This document shows positions 24,613 through 33,442 of a stretch of 64,000 nucleotides of DNA, piece after piece. Location: NCBI RefSeq assembly GCF_025147765.1, contig NZ_CP102265.1, positions 2,579,001 through 2,643,000 on the forward strand, written 5' to 3'. The notes below the pieces were generated by a model. The model worked only from the letters and a program-made list of their open reading frames with translations, was not told where the DNA came from and did no database searches. The stretch is from Blautia obeum ATCC 29174. GTDB taxonomy: Bacteria; Bacillota; Clostridia; Lachnospirales; Lachnospiraceae. The translations under genes were made by a program, and so were the position numbers. Within the stretch, counting starts at the first letter, position 1, and each line of letters begins with the position of its first letter.

Positions 24613-24717
24613 TAAAATGCTTTGCGTTTTTATCTTTGTCATTTTAGATAATCATTATTTGATTGATTACCTTTCTTGAAAATTATACCATTCCTATATC
24701 AGCACTACAATAAAATT

Positions 24718-24939
24718 TTATGCACCGATAATCTTATTGAACAGCTCTAACAGTACATCTTTCACACCGCCAGCATTGAATACTAAGCCGACAGCAATCA
24801 AGGCAACTACTAAGAAGCCGATAAGTTTGGAAAACTCACGCTTGAACCCTAAGTAGATACCGATAACCACAATCGCCATAAGCACTAAGCTCTGTGCGTT
24901 TGATAAAAACCATTGATATAAATTTTGTCCGAAATTCAT
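24718..24939 (-). CDS. TcpD-like small membrane protein
   Basis: 73 residues with two membrane segments (SLVLMAIVVIGIYLG and LIGFLVVALIAVGLVF). Small two-helix proteins of the TcpD type occupy this place in Tn916-like transfer operons. It starts immediately after the stop of the DUF3789 gene. Confidence 0.75.
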   Translation of the reverse strand: MNFGQNLYQWFLSNAQSLVLMAIVVIGIYLGFKREFSKLIGFLVVALIAVGLVFNAGGVKDVLLELFNKIIGA

Positions 24940-25074
24940 TTAATTGTCCTCACTTTCATTTAATTGTTGTATTTTATAGTCGGCTTCTTTGCCGACACTT
25001 AACATACACATCAAGACTACGCCGATACCCATTCCCATAGATACCAGCAGGAAGTCTTTTAATAATACCCACAT
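24940..25074 (-). CDS. DUF3789 family small membrane protein
   Basis: 44 residues (start at 25074): MWVLLKDFLLVSMGMGIGVV, then LMCMLSVGKEADY and an acidic tail. The single membrane helix and the MGMGIGVVLMC core match DUF3789, a short protein of ICEs between MobT and TcpD. The next start codon follows the stop directly. Confidence 0.75.
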   Translation of the reverse strand: MWVLLKDFLLVSMGMGIGVVLMCMLSVGKEADYKIQQLNESEDN

Positions 25075-25086
25075 TTTTTATCACTC

Positions 25087-26283
25087 CTAACTTTCCACCA
25101 AATCTTTTGCAGGGGTCGTCTGCTGTTTGATTATCATTTCATGCTTTTCTGTGAGCTTTGCCTGCTGTTCGATTGTTTCCATGTAGTCTGTACCGTTTCC
25201 CTTATCAATCTTTTTCAGCATTTTCAAGGTCGGTGCTACCTGCCTTTGTACCCACCGCAATGTGCGGTCTAAGGTGTACGGCTCTGGCTTTGTCGTCAGT
25301 TTCAAACTTTGCCGATTATCGCCGATAAACCAAGCCCAGCGGTCATTGAGTTTCCAGTCATTTTTTCGCTTGTCTGGTTCTTCATCAACAAACCGCACAT
25401 ACTGGTTGATGATAGAAAAGGCGGTCTGTTCTGCGTCATAATAGGTCAGCAAATCTCGTACTGCATAATAGGCACGTTCATTGCGAAGCCGTATCTCAAA
25501 ACGGTTGATAATGTCGGCTTCTTCCAGAGGTGTCCCTAACTTGACGTACTGCTCATAGTCCTTTTCATAGATACAGAAATACACATCAGATTTCAGCGAA
25601 CCAAGATAAAGGGTGCGTCCCATATATTCTCTGTCGTCCTCTCTGTGTTTGATAAGCTCGCCCGACTGGTAAAACTTATAGCTTCTGGACTTTCCGATAT
25701 ATTCCCGTTTCCTGCATTTTTCCGCAAGCTCTGGAATATCCAAAATGCCCGTATGGTCGTTGATAGCAAGGTCGATACGCTTCATCACGCCACCGTCTAT
25801 AAGTGCGTCCATAAGAAAGTCATACCAGCTTCTTTGCTGTGCCAGCAGGTAACTTTCAAACTGTCTGCAACCACGCCCCTTTAACTCTAAAAGGACACCT
25901 TTTTCTTCGTCAGCCGACGTATAGATAAAGATGTCCCCTAAAGAGTAATGCTCCGTATAACTGTAATGTCCGTAATCTTCATGGAGCATATAATTGATAT
26001 TCAGTTTTAATATATCTTTGATGATGTGCTGTATATCCAGCGTGGGAAAACGAATTTTTACATAATCAAACAGCATGGTAAGCGGTGCTTCTGGATTGAA
26101 CCTTGCCAGTTCTTTATGCAGAGTTTCCAGAAGTTCCTTTGACGGCTTCATTTTTCCGCTTTCTATCTTGTTGAGATATTCTCTTGTGATACCAGAAGCC
26201 ACCGCCAGCCTGCCTTGTGAGATACCGTAAGCAATCCGTTTCTCCCGTAATTCTTTTATCCATTGTTCTTCATTCAGAACCAT
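25087..26283 (-). CDS. MobT relaxase / replication initiation factor (Tn916 Orf20)
   Basis: 398 residues. An N-terminal XRE helix-turn-helix (about 8-62: YGISQGRLAVASGITREYLN) is followed by a Rep_trans-type domain. Motifs IDLAINDHTG and FCIYEKDYEQY hold the acidic and Tyr residues used for nicking. It nicks oriT to start transfer and rolling-circle replication. The oriT lies just upstream at 26404. Confidence 0.9.
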   Translation of the reverse strand: MVLNEEQWIKELREKRIAYGISQGRLAVASGITREYLNKIESGKMKPSKELLETLHKELARFNPEAPLTMLFDYVKIRFPTLDIQHIIKDILKLNINYMLHEDYGHYSYTEHYSLGDIFIYTSADEEKGVLLELKGRGCRQFESYLLAQQRSWYDFLMDALIDGGVMKRIDLAINDHTGILDIPELAEKCRKREYIGKSRSYKFYQSGELIKHREDDREYMGRTLYLGSLKSDVYFCIYEKDYEQYVKLGTPLEEADIINRFEIRLRNERAYYAVRDLLTYYDAEQTAFSIINQYVRFVDEEPDKRKNDWKLNDRWAWFIGDNRQSLKLTTKPEPYTLDRTLRWVQRQVAPTLKMLKKIDKGNGTDYMETIEQQAKLTEKHEMIIKQQTTPAKDLVES

Positions 26284-26300
26284 ACCCCCAATCTGTAAAG

Positions 26301-26327
26301 TGTGAAGTTTTTTAAGGCGACTTCACA
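26301..26327. repeat. Hairpin in front of the relaxase gene
   Basis: TGTGAAGT (26301-26308) and ACTTCACA (26320-26327) form a perfect 8-bp inverted repeat 18 bp upstream of the relaxase start. It may be an operator or part of the transfer origin region. Confidence 0.4.
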
Positions 26328-26403
26328 GTCGATTTTTGTTAGGAAACCATGCCAGAAGCCTTATGTTTCCTATGTTTTTTGTCTATTGTCTATTTGCAAA
26401 CGT

Positions 26404-26461
26404 ACCCCTCTGTTAGATACCGAGGGGTTTTACCTGCTGGCGTGGCTTACGCCACACCAGC
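26404..26461 (-). other. Origin of transfer (oriT), Tn916/ICEBs1 type
   Basis: On the minus strand ACCCC...GTATCTAACAG..GGGGT (26404-26428) has the inverted-repeat arms and the CTAACAG core of the Tn916 and ICEBs1 oriT. It is followed on the plus side by a strong hairpin (CTGGCGTGGC/GCCACACCAG, 26437-26460). The place between the MobT and FtsK-like genes is the same as in Tn916. Confidence 0.8.
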
Positions 26462-26521
26462 AACGGCTAGTCCGTGCCGTCGCCTTTCGCTTCGCACGTC
26501 GCCGTCCCGTCCTGCCTTGCG

Positions 26522-26932
26522 TTATTCGATTACCAGCGTGAACGCTTCTGGATCATCAACAATGTTGTATGAACCGAGCGTGTCCGCTGTCTGTGTATAT
26601 CGGAAATGAAACAAAGGCTTTTGTCCTTTCATGGAAAAACGGGAACGGTACACCGTACCATATAAAGCGTTGGGCTTTGCCACATCATAGCTGAACAGAG
26701 TAGAAGCAAAATCATTCTCCCTGCATTTTTTGATGATTTCCTCTGCACACTTTTCTTTATCTGTAATGATAAGACGGTTGAGCGTAAAGGTAACGTGTTC
26801 TTCATGGAAATTTTCTGATGAAGTCCCCATACTTCCTACTACATCAATCTCACGTCCCCATTGCAGATAGGAAACCGCCACTCCCAGCACAAAAAGTACC
26901 GTGATTGTTATTATTTTTCTCTTTTTGCACAT
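26522..26932 (-). CDS. Hypothetical membrane-anchored ICE protein
   Basis: 136 residues with one N-terminal membrane segment (IITITVLFVLGVAVSYLQWG) and an extracytoplasmic domain (FTLNRLIITDKEKCAEEIIK and FRYTQTADTLGSYNIV). AAAGGAC precedes the ATG. It is an accessory gene between oriT and the divergent regulator in many Tn916-like ICEs; function unknown. Confidence 0.65.
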   Translation of the reverse strand: MCKKRKIITITVLFVLGVAVSYLQWGREIDVVGSMGTSSENFHEEHVTFTLNRLIITDKEKCAEEIIKKCRENDFASTLFSYDVAKPNALYGTVYRSRFSMKGQKPLFHFRYTQTADTLGSYNIVDDPEAFTLVIE

Positions 26933-27043
26933 ACTGTTACTGTCCTTTCTTGTAGGGTGTATTATAATACAGTCTACGGTAATACATCTTATTTATCAAT
27001 ACAGTTGTATCTTATAATTCAAAGAAAAGACGAGGTACAGCGT

Positions 27044-27244
27044 ATGCAGGTATATATTGATTTAGAAAATCTTTTGAAAGAGAAGAATATCAGCAAAAAC
27101 AAAGTCTGTGAAGCGTGTAAATTACAGCGGACACAGCTTAATAACTATTGCAAGAACAAAGTTTCCAGAATTGACCTTACAATCCTTGCAAAGCTCTGTG
27201 ATTTTCTGGAATGTTCCCCAAACGACATATTGAAATTGAAGTAG
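27044..27244 (+). CDS. Small XRE-family regulator (divergent)
   Basis: 66 residues: DLENLLKEKNISKNKVCEAC, then LQRTQLNNYCKNKVSRIDLT and a terminal LAKLCDFLECSPNDILKLK, the HTH_26-type Cro-like fold. GAGG stands 8 nt before the ATG at 27044. The frame also runs open upstream to 26861, but that part is not protein-like. It is the only plus-strand gene in the ICE and lies between the FtsK-like gene and the transfer origin, so it may repress mobilisation genes. Confidence 0.8.
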   Translation: MQVYIDLENLLKEKNISKNKVCEACKLQRTQLNNYCKNKVSRIDLTILAKLCDFLECSPNDILKLK

Positions 27245-27249
27245 GACTG

Positions 27250-28617
27250 TCAGCTTTCGTTGCTTGCAGTCCTTTTTTCTTCCAGCCTGCCGATTTCTTG
27301 TAGAAAATCATGTCCTTTCGGGACTAAAGGCGTGTAAAATTCACTTATAACACTTGTTCCCACATCACAATAGCCACGCCCCTTGATACGCTTCTGAAAA
27401 AACTGCTTTTTCACATCTGAACCGAACAGCATACCGTAACCTAATTCGCTGATACGCCCCAATCCCACACGGAAATTGAAGTTATCTCTGATACCGTCCG
27501 AGAAATATTTTGCGTCTGGACGCTGACAGGCAACGATAAGGAAATAACCTGCTTGTCGTCCTAACATGACGATTTTCTTTAACTGGCTAAGTAGGCTCAC
27601 GCTTTCTTTTGTCCCCAGCATTTCAAAAAATGCCACATATTCATCAAAGATAAGAAAGCAGGGTGGCAGTCCCAAATAGGCGTAGTTTTCGCCCGTCTTA
27701 TAGTTCGGGTGTCGCTTCATTTCCTCGCTTCGCTGTACCATGCCCTCATAAAAGGCATTGACGCAATCAATCATTTCTTCTTTGGTGTGATACACATTTC
27801 CCATAACTGTCCCCAAGTCTGCTAAGTCCGCATTTTTCGGGTCTAAGACGTAAAGGACAGCGTTGGTATGCAGTAGGGCTTCAATGAGCGTCAGCAGAAA
27901 ATAAGTTTTACCGCCACCCGTCCCACCAGCGATAAGAGCGTGAGGGAGTGCGTCATATTCCCAGACAAGATTTTTCATCAGCCTAAGACTGCCGTTTTCT
28001 GCCCGTACTTCATCAATGGTAATACGGTTCGCTATCATATCATAAAGCAGGGTATATTCGATATAGCCGTCGTGCAGGGTCTTGTCGGTCAGTTCACAAT
28101 ACAAGCCACTTTCCAATTTATCCTCTAACCGTAAAAGCTGGTCTTGATATTTCCCCAGCGTAATTTCACAGCGGATATGAAGAAGTCCCTTTTCCATTTG
28201 ATAATAAATCTTTGGAAACCAGACGATTTTTTCCCTTGATCTGCTTTGCCGGTCAGTAAAAAAACCGCTGTCTTGTACGGTATCGGCTTCATACCACTTA
28301 TTTTCCAGTACCATTCTTGCCAGCTTTTGACGGTGCAGGAGCTTCTTGAAACTGTCGTAACAGAAGCGGTAATATAGAAAAGCGACCAATGCACAAACAC
28401 CCGTCGCTATCAATATGGTTATGAAGTTGTAAGGGGAGAGCGTCAAGCCGTTTTCTAACAAGCTGAAATGCTCCCAATCAGTACGCATAAGCTGTTTGAT
28501 ATTGAGTAGCAAAAGAACCGCCACGAATACCACCAGAAGCATCCCTATGGAAAAGTGGTAGACAAGGTGCTTGTCGCTGGCTCTGATACGGTGTCCTTTA
28601 TTCCAAATCTTACGCAT
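27250..28617 (-). CDS. FtsK/SpoIIIE-like coupling protein TcpA (Tn916 Orf21)
   Basis: 455 residues. Two membrane segments (about 24-42 and 66-86), then an ATPase domain with Walker A in IAGGTGGGKTYFLL (about 240) and Walker B in PPCFLIFDEYVAFFE. It recognises the relaxase-DNA complex and pumps DNA into the channel. The gene starts just after the second copy of the 40-bp terminator. Confidence 0.92.
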   Translation of the reverse strand: MRKIWNKGHRIRASDKHLVYHFSIGMLLVVFVAVLLLLNIKQLMRTDWEHFSLLENGLTLSPYNFITILIATGVCALVAFLYYRFCYDSFKKLLHRQKLARMVLENKWYEADTVQDSGFFTDRQSRSREKIVWFPKIYYQMEKGLLHIRCEITLGKYQDQLLRLEDKLESGLYCELTDKTLHDGYIEYTLLYDMIANRITIDEVRAENGSLRLMKNLVWEYDALPHALIAGGTGGGKTYFLLTLIEALLHTNAVLYVLDPKNADLADLGTVMGNVYHTKEEMIDCVNAFYEGMVQRSEEMKRHPNYKTGENYAYLGLPPCFLIFDEYVAFFEMLGTKESVSLLSQLKKIVMLGRQAGYFLIVACQRPDAKYFSDGIRDNFNFRVGLGRISELGYGMLFGSDVKKQFFQKRIKGRGYCDVGTSVISEFYTPLVPKGHDFLQEIGRLEEKRTASNES

Positions 28618-28643
28618 AAATCAATCACTCCTTTCTGGGTACA

Positions 28644-28683
28644 AAAAAAGCAGTCAATCCTAAGACTAACTGCTTTGTGTGTA
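28644..28683 (-). terminator. Terminator, copy 2 of the duplicated 40-bp sequence
   Basis: Identical over 40 bases to 24003-24042, with the same AAAGCAGT/ACTGCTTT stem and T-run on the minus strand. It follows the small membrane protein genes and precedes the FtsK-like gene. Confidence 0.7.
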
Positions 28684-28711
28684 TGGATATGAAGTTTTGC
28701 AAATGGGAATT

Positions 28712-28975
28712 TTATATTACTTTTAATGCAATTTCTAGTATCAACGAAAAAATACAAATTGATAAAATAATGATAACTATTTCAACATTTCCTAGTGATA
28801 TAAAACATTGAAAAATCAGCATAATTCCTACTAATAATATAGCTGTTCCCTCAATTCTTGAATGTAGCTTTATGTTTTTTACCCCATTATATCTTTTGAT
28901 AAGGGGCAATTTACCTTTGATAATACTGAATACCCCTAAAACCACCATTATATTACCTAGTATTAGCCCTATCAT
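28712..28975 (-). CDS. Small membrane protein (ICE cargo)
   Basis: About 87 residues with three hydrophobic segments (near 1-18, 43-60 and 63-85) and no recognised domain. AAGGTGG precedes the ATG at 28975. It pairs with another small membrane protein gene at 29011-29193; both are AT-rich compared with the transfer genes, suggesting separate acquisition. Confidence 0.6.
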   Translation of the reverse strand: MIGLILGNIMVVLGVFSIIKGKLPLIKRYNGVKNIKLHSRIEGTAILLVGIMLIFQCFISLGNVEIVIIILSICIFSLILEIALKVI

Positions 28976-29010
28976 ATTTACCACCTTTTCTAAATCTTTA
29001 ATTTTCAGTT

Positions 29011-29193
29011 CTATAAATCGAAATTTTCTTGTTTAAATTTATCTTTGAAAAAGCCAATTAAAATTAAAGCAATACCAAGAATTGCAACTGGTATATAAAT
29101 AATATTAGGTATATGATAAACAAATCTATCAATTCCAGACATAGCAATATAAATAATTATTCCCACACAAATTAAAATGTTTTTATCTTTCAT
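29011..29193 (-). CDS. Small membrane protein (ICE cargo)
   Basis: 60 residues, two membrane segments (ILICVGIIIYIAMSGI and IYIPVAILGIALILIGFF) and a short charged tail. AAGGAGACC precedes the ATG. No family recognised; it is 35 bp upstream of the next small membrane protein gene. Confidence 0.6.
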   Translation of the reverse strand: MKDKNILICVGIIIYIAMSGIDRFVYHIPNIIYIPVAILGIALILIGFFKDKFKQENFDL

Positions 29194-29290
29194 AGCTGGT
29201 CTCCTTTACACCTTATTATTTGTCCGTTTCTTCATACCCATATTATAACAGTTCCATATATCCGCTACAATGAAAATCTATTCAGTAAGC

Positions 29291-29674
29291 CTATTTTTTC
29301 GGCTGTCCCTGCGGTGTATGGTTCTGTGGACTGCCTGCGTTCTGATTGCCTTTATTTTTCAACACAATATTCTCTGCCTTTACATACCAGTCCACATCTG
29401 CACCCGTATAAGTCTTTCGTGATACCGTATCGGCTACTGGATTGACAAGCTCCACAACTGCATTGTACGGAAATTCCCTTAACGGTACTTCTGGCGGTAC
29501 AGACACGGGGATAATTCCACCATGCAGACTGCACTTCAAATCATAGATACGCTTTTTAAGCTGGGTACTCGGTGTCCCGTCCTCATTCTGCAAGAACACA
29601 TCACGCACCGCTGTAAATTTTAATTCTCCAAATGTTTTCTCTTTGTCAATAACAAACCCGTTTGATAATCTCAT
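29291..29674 (-). CDS. YdcP family protein (Tn916 Orf22-like)
   Basis: 127 residues: MRLSNGFVIDKEKTFGELKF, then YDLKCSLHGGIIPVSVP and VELVNPVADTVS. This is the DUF961/YdcP fold, two copies of which open Tn916-like transfer operons. The C-terminus carries an extra Gln/Asn/Pro-rich tail (GSPQNHTPQGQPKK). AAGGAG precedes the ATG. Confidence 0.85.
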   Translation of the reverse strand: MRLSNGFVIDKEKTFGELKFTAVRDVFLQNEDGTPSTQLKKRIYDLKCSLHGGIIPVSVPPEVPLREFPYNAVVELVNPVADTVSRKTYTGADVDWYVKAENIVLKNKGNQNAGSPQNHTPQGQPKK

Positions 29675-29689
29675 AAATTCTTCACTCCT

Positions 29690-30016
29690 TTACTTTTCTT
29701 CAACTGCTACAATATCATCAGCAAGCAACACATAATCGGTATGTCCCATATCCCCGATTGCGTAACCTCTGCCATATAACTTCGGATTGACAAGTTTTAC
29801 TTTCTGCTCATACTTGAACTTCTTTTCGCCAGCCTGCACGGGAATTTCCACGACAACATTTTCCCCTCTCTGCACATCTGAATAAAGGTTGTAGCTTCTT
29901 CTTGCGAAAACTCTACGGTTATCTTTATCTCTGTCAAAAACATGGTCGCTTTCGCCTGCAAATTCAAGAGTTCCAAAAGACTGTGCCATATCTGGCACGA
30001 CATATTTCATTTCCAT
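29690..30016 (-). CDS. YdcP family protein (Tn916 Orf23-like)
   Basis: 108 residues: VPDMAQSFGTLEFAGESDHV, RRSYNLYSDVQRGENVVVEI and VKLVNPKLYGRGY, the same fold as the next gene. Members are implicated in element replication/transfer. The start overlaps the end of a small upstream frame. Confidence 0.85.
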   Translation of the reverse strand: MEMKYVVPDMAQSFGTLEFAGESDHVFDRDKDNRRVFARRSYNLYSDVQRGENVVVEIPVQAGEKKFKYEQKVKLVNPKLYGRGYAIGDMGHTDYVLLADDIVAVEEK

Positions 30017-30237
30017 ATTGTTTTACCTCGTTTCTTTCTATTTTTGATAAATTGATTGTGATTTCTTATTCTGGCAGTTTGGGAAGTACCAGCAATCCCA
30101 CAGATAGTAAAGGGTAAAATCAATGCTTCGCACCCTTGACTATCCGTGTTCTTGCAGGTCGTAAGCAGACAAGCCAGAATAAGCAAAAGTCTGCCGTTTG
30201 ACAGCTTCGGCGGAGAGCATGATTTTTCTTTCCTCAT
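30007..30237 (-). CDS. Doubtful small ORF upstream of orf23-like gene
   Basis: 76 codons ending inside the start of the orf23-like gene (ATGGAAATGA overlap). The composition is odd (Cys-rich start SCSPPKLSNGRLLLILACLL, basic end) and no domain is recognised. It may be a conserved non-coding leader and not a protein gene. Confidence 0.3.
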   Translation of the reverse strand: MRKEKSCSPPKLSNGRLLLILACLLTTCKNTDSQGCEALILPFTICGIAGTSQTARIRNHNQFIKNRKKRGKTIWK

Positions 30238-30249
30238 ACCGTTACCGCC

Positions 30250-33200
30250 TTATGATTTCTTCATTTTACGGCGTTTGTAGAAGAAGATACCTGCCAGTCC
30301 AGCACCAGAAGTCATAAGAAGTGCAAGCAGTCCGTAAAGGTTTGTGTTATCGCCCGTTTTGGGACTGTCGCTCGGTCTGCTAGGCTTTTCTGGTGTCTGT
30401 GGTGTTTCGGGTTCTTCTGGGACTTCTGGTTTTTCCTTAAAGGTAATCGTCTGTCCCTTGTCCTCAATGTCCTTATGCTCGGTAACTTTCTTCGGCTCGT
30501 CTGGATTGCTTAAATCGTACAATTCTTCAAAAGTTACAAGCTGTTTGCCGTCAAGGGAAGTAGCGTCAAAGGTAAAAGCAACTTCCACTTTCATAGTTTC
30601 GCTGTCAGCAGTAAAGGTATAATCACTTTCCACACGTTTTCCATTGATAAGAAGCTCGGCGTTTTCTTCTTTCAACATCTGCCAGCCCACAAGTTTGTAC
30701 TGTGTACCGACTTCTAAGCCCTCTAAAGTTACGGTATCAATGATTGTTACCTCTTTTCCAGCTTCAATCTCTTTGTTGCCGTCCTTGTCGGTAGCAGTCG
30801 TATGAATTTTGATGATACGCTCTGTGATAAGTACGGTTTGCCCGTCGTCCTCAATGTCCTTGTGTTCTGCAACTTTCACGGGTTCGTCTGGATTGCTGAA
30901 ATCATACAATTCTTCAAAAGTAACAAGGTTTTTGCCACCTAAAGCAGACGCATTGAATGTATAAGAAATTTCTACTTTCATTTCTTTATCATCAGCGACA
31001 AAAGTATAGTCATTTTCCACACGTTTTCCGTCAATGATAAGCTCGGCATTTTCTTCTTTTAACATCTGCCAGCCTTTGAGCTGATACTTTGTGCCTTTTG
31101 TAAGTCCGTCTAATTTGACAGTATCAACGATTGTTACCTCTTTTCCTGCAAGGATAGTCTTTTTGCCGTCCTTACTGGCCGCTGTGGTATAAATAGAGAT
31201 TTTTTTTTCGTATTCATCAGTCAGCGTTCCTAAATCAATCACAAGATTATTTCTTGATACCACGATTTCAAAAGGTGGGATAAGTTCAAAGCCTTTGTTA
31301 CTATCAGAGCGTAATTCTTCAATGATATAGGTATCATAAGGTAATGCACCCTTGCTGTCGTCTGGTTCAGAAGTTCCAAACCACACACCGTCCTCGCTGG
31401 TCTTTCCTGCGTTGGTATTGTGCTTATGAGAAGCCCAGTCAGCAGAAGTGGAGAATTGCCCGTTATCATCAGTTACCACTACATGATTTTCGCCCGTTGT
31501 CTTGCTTGTGATCCTAAAGGGAATATCAGCAAGACGCTTGTGTGTGCCTGCACCGATTTTTACACCCTCAATATCCCCACGCTTAATCTGATTGTAGATA
31601 GAATGGGCTTCGTCGGTTAAGTCCACGATTTTTCCATTTTCTGTGATTGTAAAATCAATCGGTTTTGCACCGTCAGTTAAGTAACCGTCGGGAGCTTCAC
31701 TTTCAACGATACGGAAATTTCCGTAAGGTAAAAGGTCGGAAGAAGTAGAAGCGACACCCTCAATATCGGTACGAATTGTCTTTACCACTTCATTTTTCTT
31801 GTATAACTTGCCCTCAACCAATACCGCATTATCATTTAAGGAAATGATGTCAAAAGCAGTATCTTTCAAGGTAGCACTTCCTTGTGGCTTTGTATTGCCC
31901 GTTTCTAAATCTCGTTTCTGAATTTTCACACCGCCACGGATAACCTTGTCAGATACGGAAAACTGGTTACTTCCAGATAGTACGGCAAGGTCGCCGTCCT
32001 CGGTAATCTGTGTTACATATAAGCCTTTTATCTGTTCGGACTTATCGCCAGCCTGCATATATGCACCGTCTAACAAGTAGCCGTTTGGAGCTTTTGTTTC
32101 CTCAACGGTTAGTGTCCCAAGTGGAAGAACGGCTTTGCCCTCCTGCATATAGAAGCTGTCGCCAGACACCTTGTATGCGTCCGCTAATTTTGTGATGTAG
32201 TGAGTTGTCCCGTCGCTGTCTGTTTCAGCGATTGTCTTTGTAACCCATGTACGATTAGCTTCGGCAGGGAGATTGTCTTTATTATAGAAGCCAGCATAAT
32301 ACTTCCATGTAAATTCCGCACCTGCTAAAGAAGCGTTCCCCTGCGGATTGTCTTTCTGTGTTTCCATATCTATTTTGAAAAGCTCAATCAAAGTGTCTGT
32401 TACTTTTGGTGTATCTGATACTTTCAAGGTTGCTGTTTCGCCAGCTTTGATTGTCAATGAATAGATTGTTTTATCCACTTTATATCCTGCTGGTGCGGAT
32501 AATTCCTTGATATAGACTGTGCCAGCCGTTACCTCTGCAACATCTGTATTTCCGTTTTCATCAGTCGTAAGGGTGGCAAGCTGTTTCGTGCAGTCCTTAT
32601 CAGAAAAGACACCGTATGTTGCACCAGCAACAGAGTAATTCCCGTTACCGTCTGTAATGCTGGTATTACTGGAAGTCTTTTGCAGTTTCGCATTTCCAAC
32701 ATTCAGTTTCGCCCAGAATTGCCCTAATTCCTGCCCCTCGCCAGAGTAGATATAACCGCCACATTCATAGCGTCCTTTATTCTCTTTGACAAAGGCTTTT
32801 GCACCAGAGAAAACTTCGTCCTGCGTAGCCTTTGGAATTTCATTATAAGAAGCTCGCACGTTATCACATTGCCAGCCAAGATGTACGCTCAATCTCTGCC
32901 AGACTACACATTGTTCCAACAGATAGACTTGTTTGTAGTTCAATTCCTTGTGAGCTTCGCCATACTGTTTGACATACTCTAAGGATAACGCCACATCTGA
33001 AATCTGGTCGGCACTCATGCGTGAGCTTGCGTCAGCTCTGGTCTTGTAGCCATTCTTAAAATCTGTATTGATGTCAATACAATAGGCAGTTTCGCCCTCG
33101 ACTTTCATATAGCCCTCATTGAATGTCGAACCGATAGAACCGTCATTCATTACTTTTTCAATGATACCGACACGCTCGGCACTTTCTGTCCAGTATTGCT

Positions 33201-33294
33201 TGCTTTCTGCATGAACGGGTGTAGTCGGTAAAGCAGTAACGACAGTTGCAAGAGCTAAGAAGCCCGTACACAATCGTTTCCATGTCTTTTTCAT
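30250..33294 (-). CDS. Cell-wall-anchored thioester/VaFE-repeat surface protein
   Basis: About 1014 residues. A signal peptide ends near TTPVHA. A thioester-type domain follows with Cys in GETAYCIDINTD and Gln in YLLEQCVVWQ. Next come several SpaA/Cna-B type beta domains (ATYGVFSDKDC...LSAPAGYKV; AEFTWKYY...TKAPNGYLLDG; FDIISLND...SEAPDGYLTDG) and two near-identical VaFE-type repeats (LVTFEELYD.SNPDEP..V.EHKDIED, about 690-980). The end is a Pro-rich stretch, the sortase signal SPKTG, a membrane helix and KRRKMKK. Start at 33294 behind AAAGGAG; the ATG at 33339 lies in a hairpin. Likely an adhesin helping mating contacts or host attachment. Confidence 0.9.
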   Translation of the reverse strand: MKKTWKRLCTGFLALATVVTALPTTPVHAESKQYWTESAERVGIIEKVMNDGSIGSTFNEGYMKVEGETAYCIDINTDFKNGYKTRADASSRMSADQISDVALSLEYVKQYGEAHKELNYKQVYLLEQCVVWQRLSVHLGWQCDNVRASYNEIPKATQDEVFSGAKAFVKENKGRYECGGYIYSGEGQELGQFWAKLNVGNAKLQKTSSNTSITDGNGNYSVAGATYGVFSDKDCTKQLATLTTDENGNTDVAEVTAGTVYIKELSAPAGYKVDKTIYSLTIKAGETATLKVSDTPKVTDTLIELFKIDMETQKDNPQGNASLAGAEFTWKYYAGFYNKDNLPAEANRTWVTKTIAETDSDGTTHYITKLADAYKVSGDSFYMQEGKAVLPLGTLTVEETKAPNGYLLDGAYMQAGDKSEQIKGLYVTQITEDGDLAVLSGSNQFSVSDKVIRGGVKIQKRDLETGNTKPQGSATLKDTAFDIISLNDNAVLVEGKLYKKNEVVKTIRTDIEGVASTSSDLLPYGNFRIVESEAPDGYLTDGAKPIDFTITENGKIVDLTDEAHSIYNQIKRGDIEGVKIGAGTHKRLADIPFRITSKTTGENHVVVTDDNGQFSTSADWASHKHNTNAGKTSEDGVWFGTSEPDDSKGALPYDTYIIEELRSDSNKGFELIPPFEIVVSRNNLVIDLGTLTDEYEKKISIYTTAASKDGKKTILAGKEVTIVDTVKLDGLTKGTKYQLKGWQMLKEENAELIIDGKRVENDYTFVADDKEMKVEISYTFNASALGGKNLVTFEELYDFSNPDEPVKVAEHKDIEDDGQTVLITERIIKIHTTATDKDGNKEIEAGKEVTIIDTVTLEGLEVGTQYKLVGWQMLKEENAELLINGKRVESDYTFTADSETMKVEVAFTFDATSLDGKQLVTFEELYDLSNPDEPKKVTEHKDIEDKGQTITFKEKPEVPEEPETPQTPEKPSRPSDSPKTGDNTNLYGLLALLMTSGAGLAGIFFYKRRKMKKS

Positions 33295-33328
33295 AAATCT
33301 AATGCTCCTTTCATTTTGGGTATAAAAA

Positions 33329-33352
33329 TAGACGCTCATTTCTGAACGTCTA
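33329..33352 (-). terminator. Hairpin with T-run upstream of the surface protein gene
   Basis: TAGACGTTC and GAGCGTCTA (minus strand, one G-U pair) are followed by TTTTTAT. It lies 35 bp before the surface protein start, so it either blocks host transcripts from the sporulation operon entering the ICE or acts as an attenuator. Confidence 0.6.
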
Positions 33353-33442
33353 CATTATTGAAAGGCTTGTCCTCTCACACATATTCTATTTTAATAGGTA
33401 CAACAGTTGCCTTTCTCCTTGTATTTTCGTTGTTTTCATTAC

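Noticed and set aside
30007..30237. 76-codon Cys-rich frame before the orf23-like gene as a secure gene
   Set aside because: Odd composition and no domain; kept only as a doubtful feature with low confidence.
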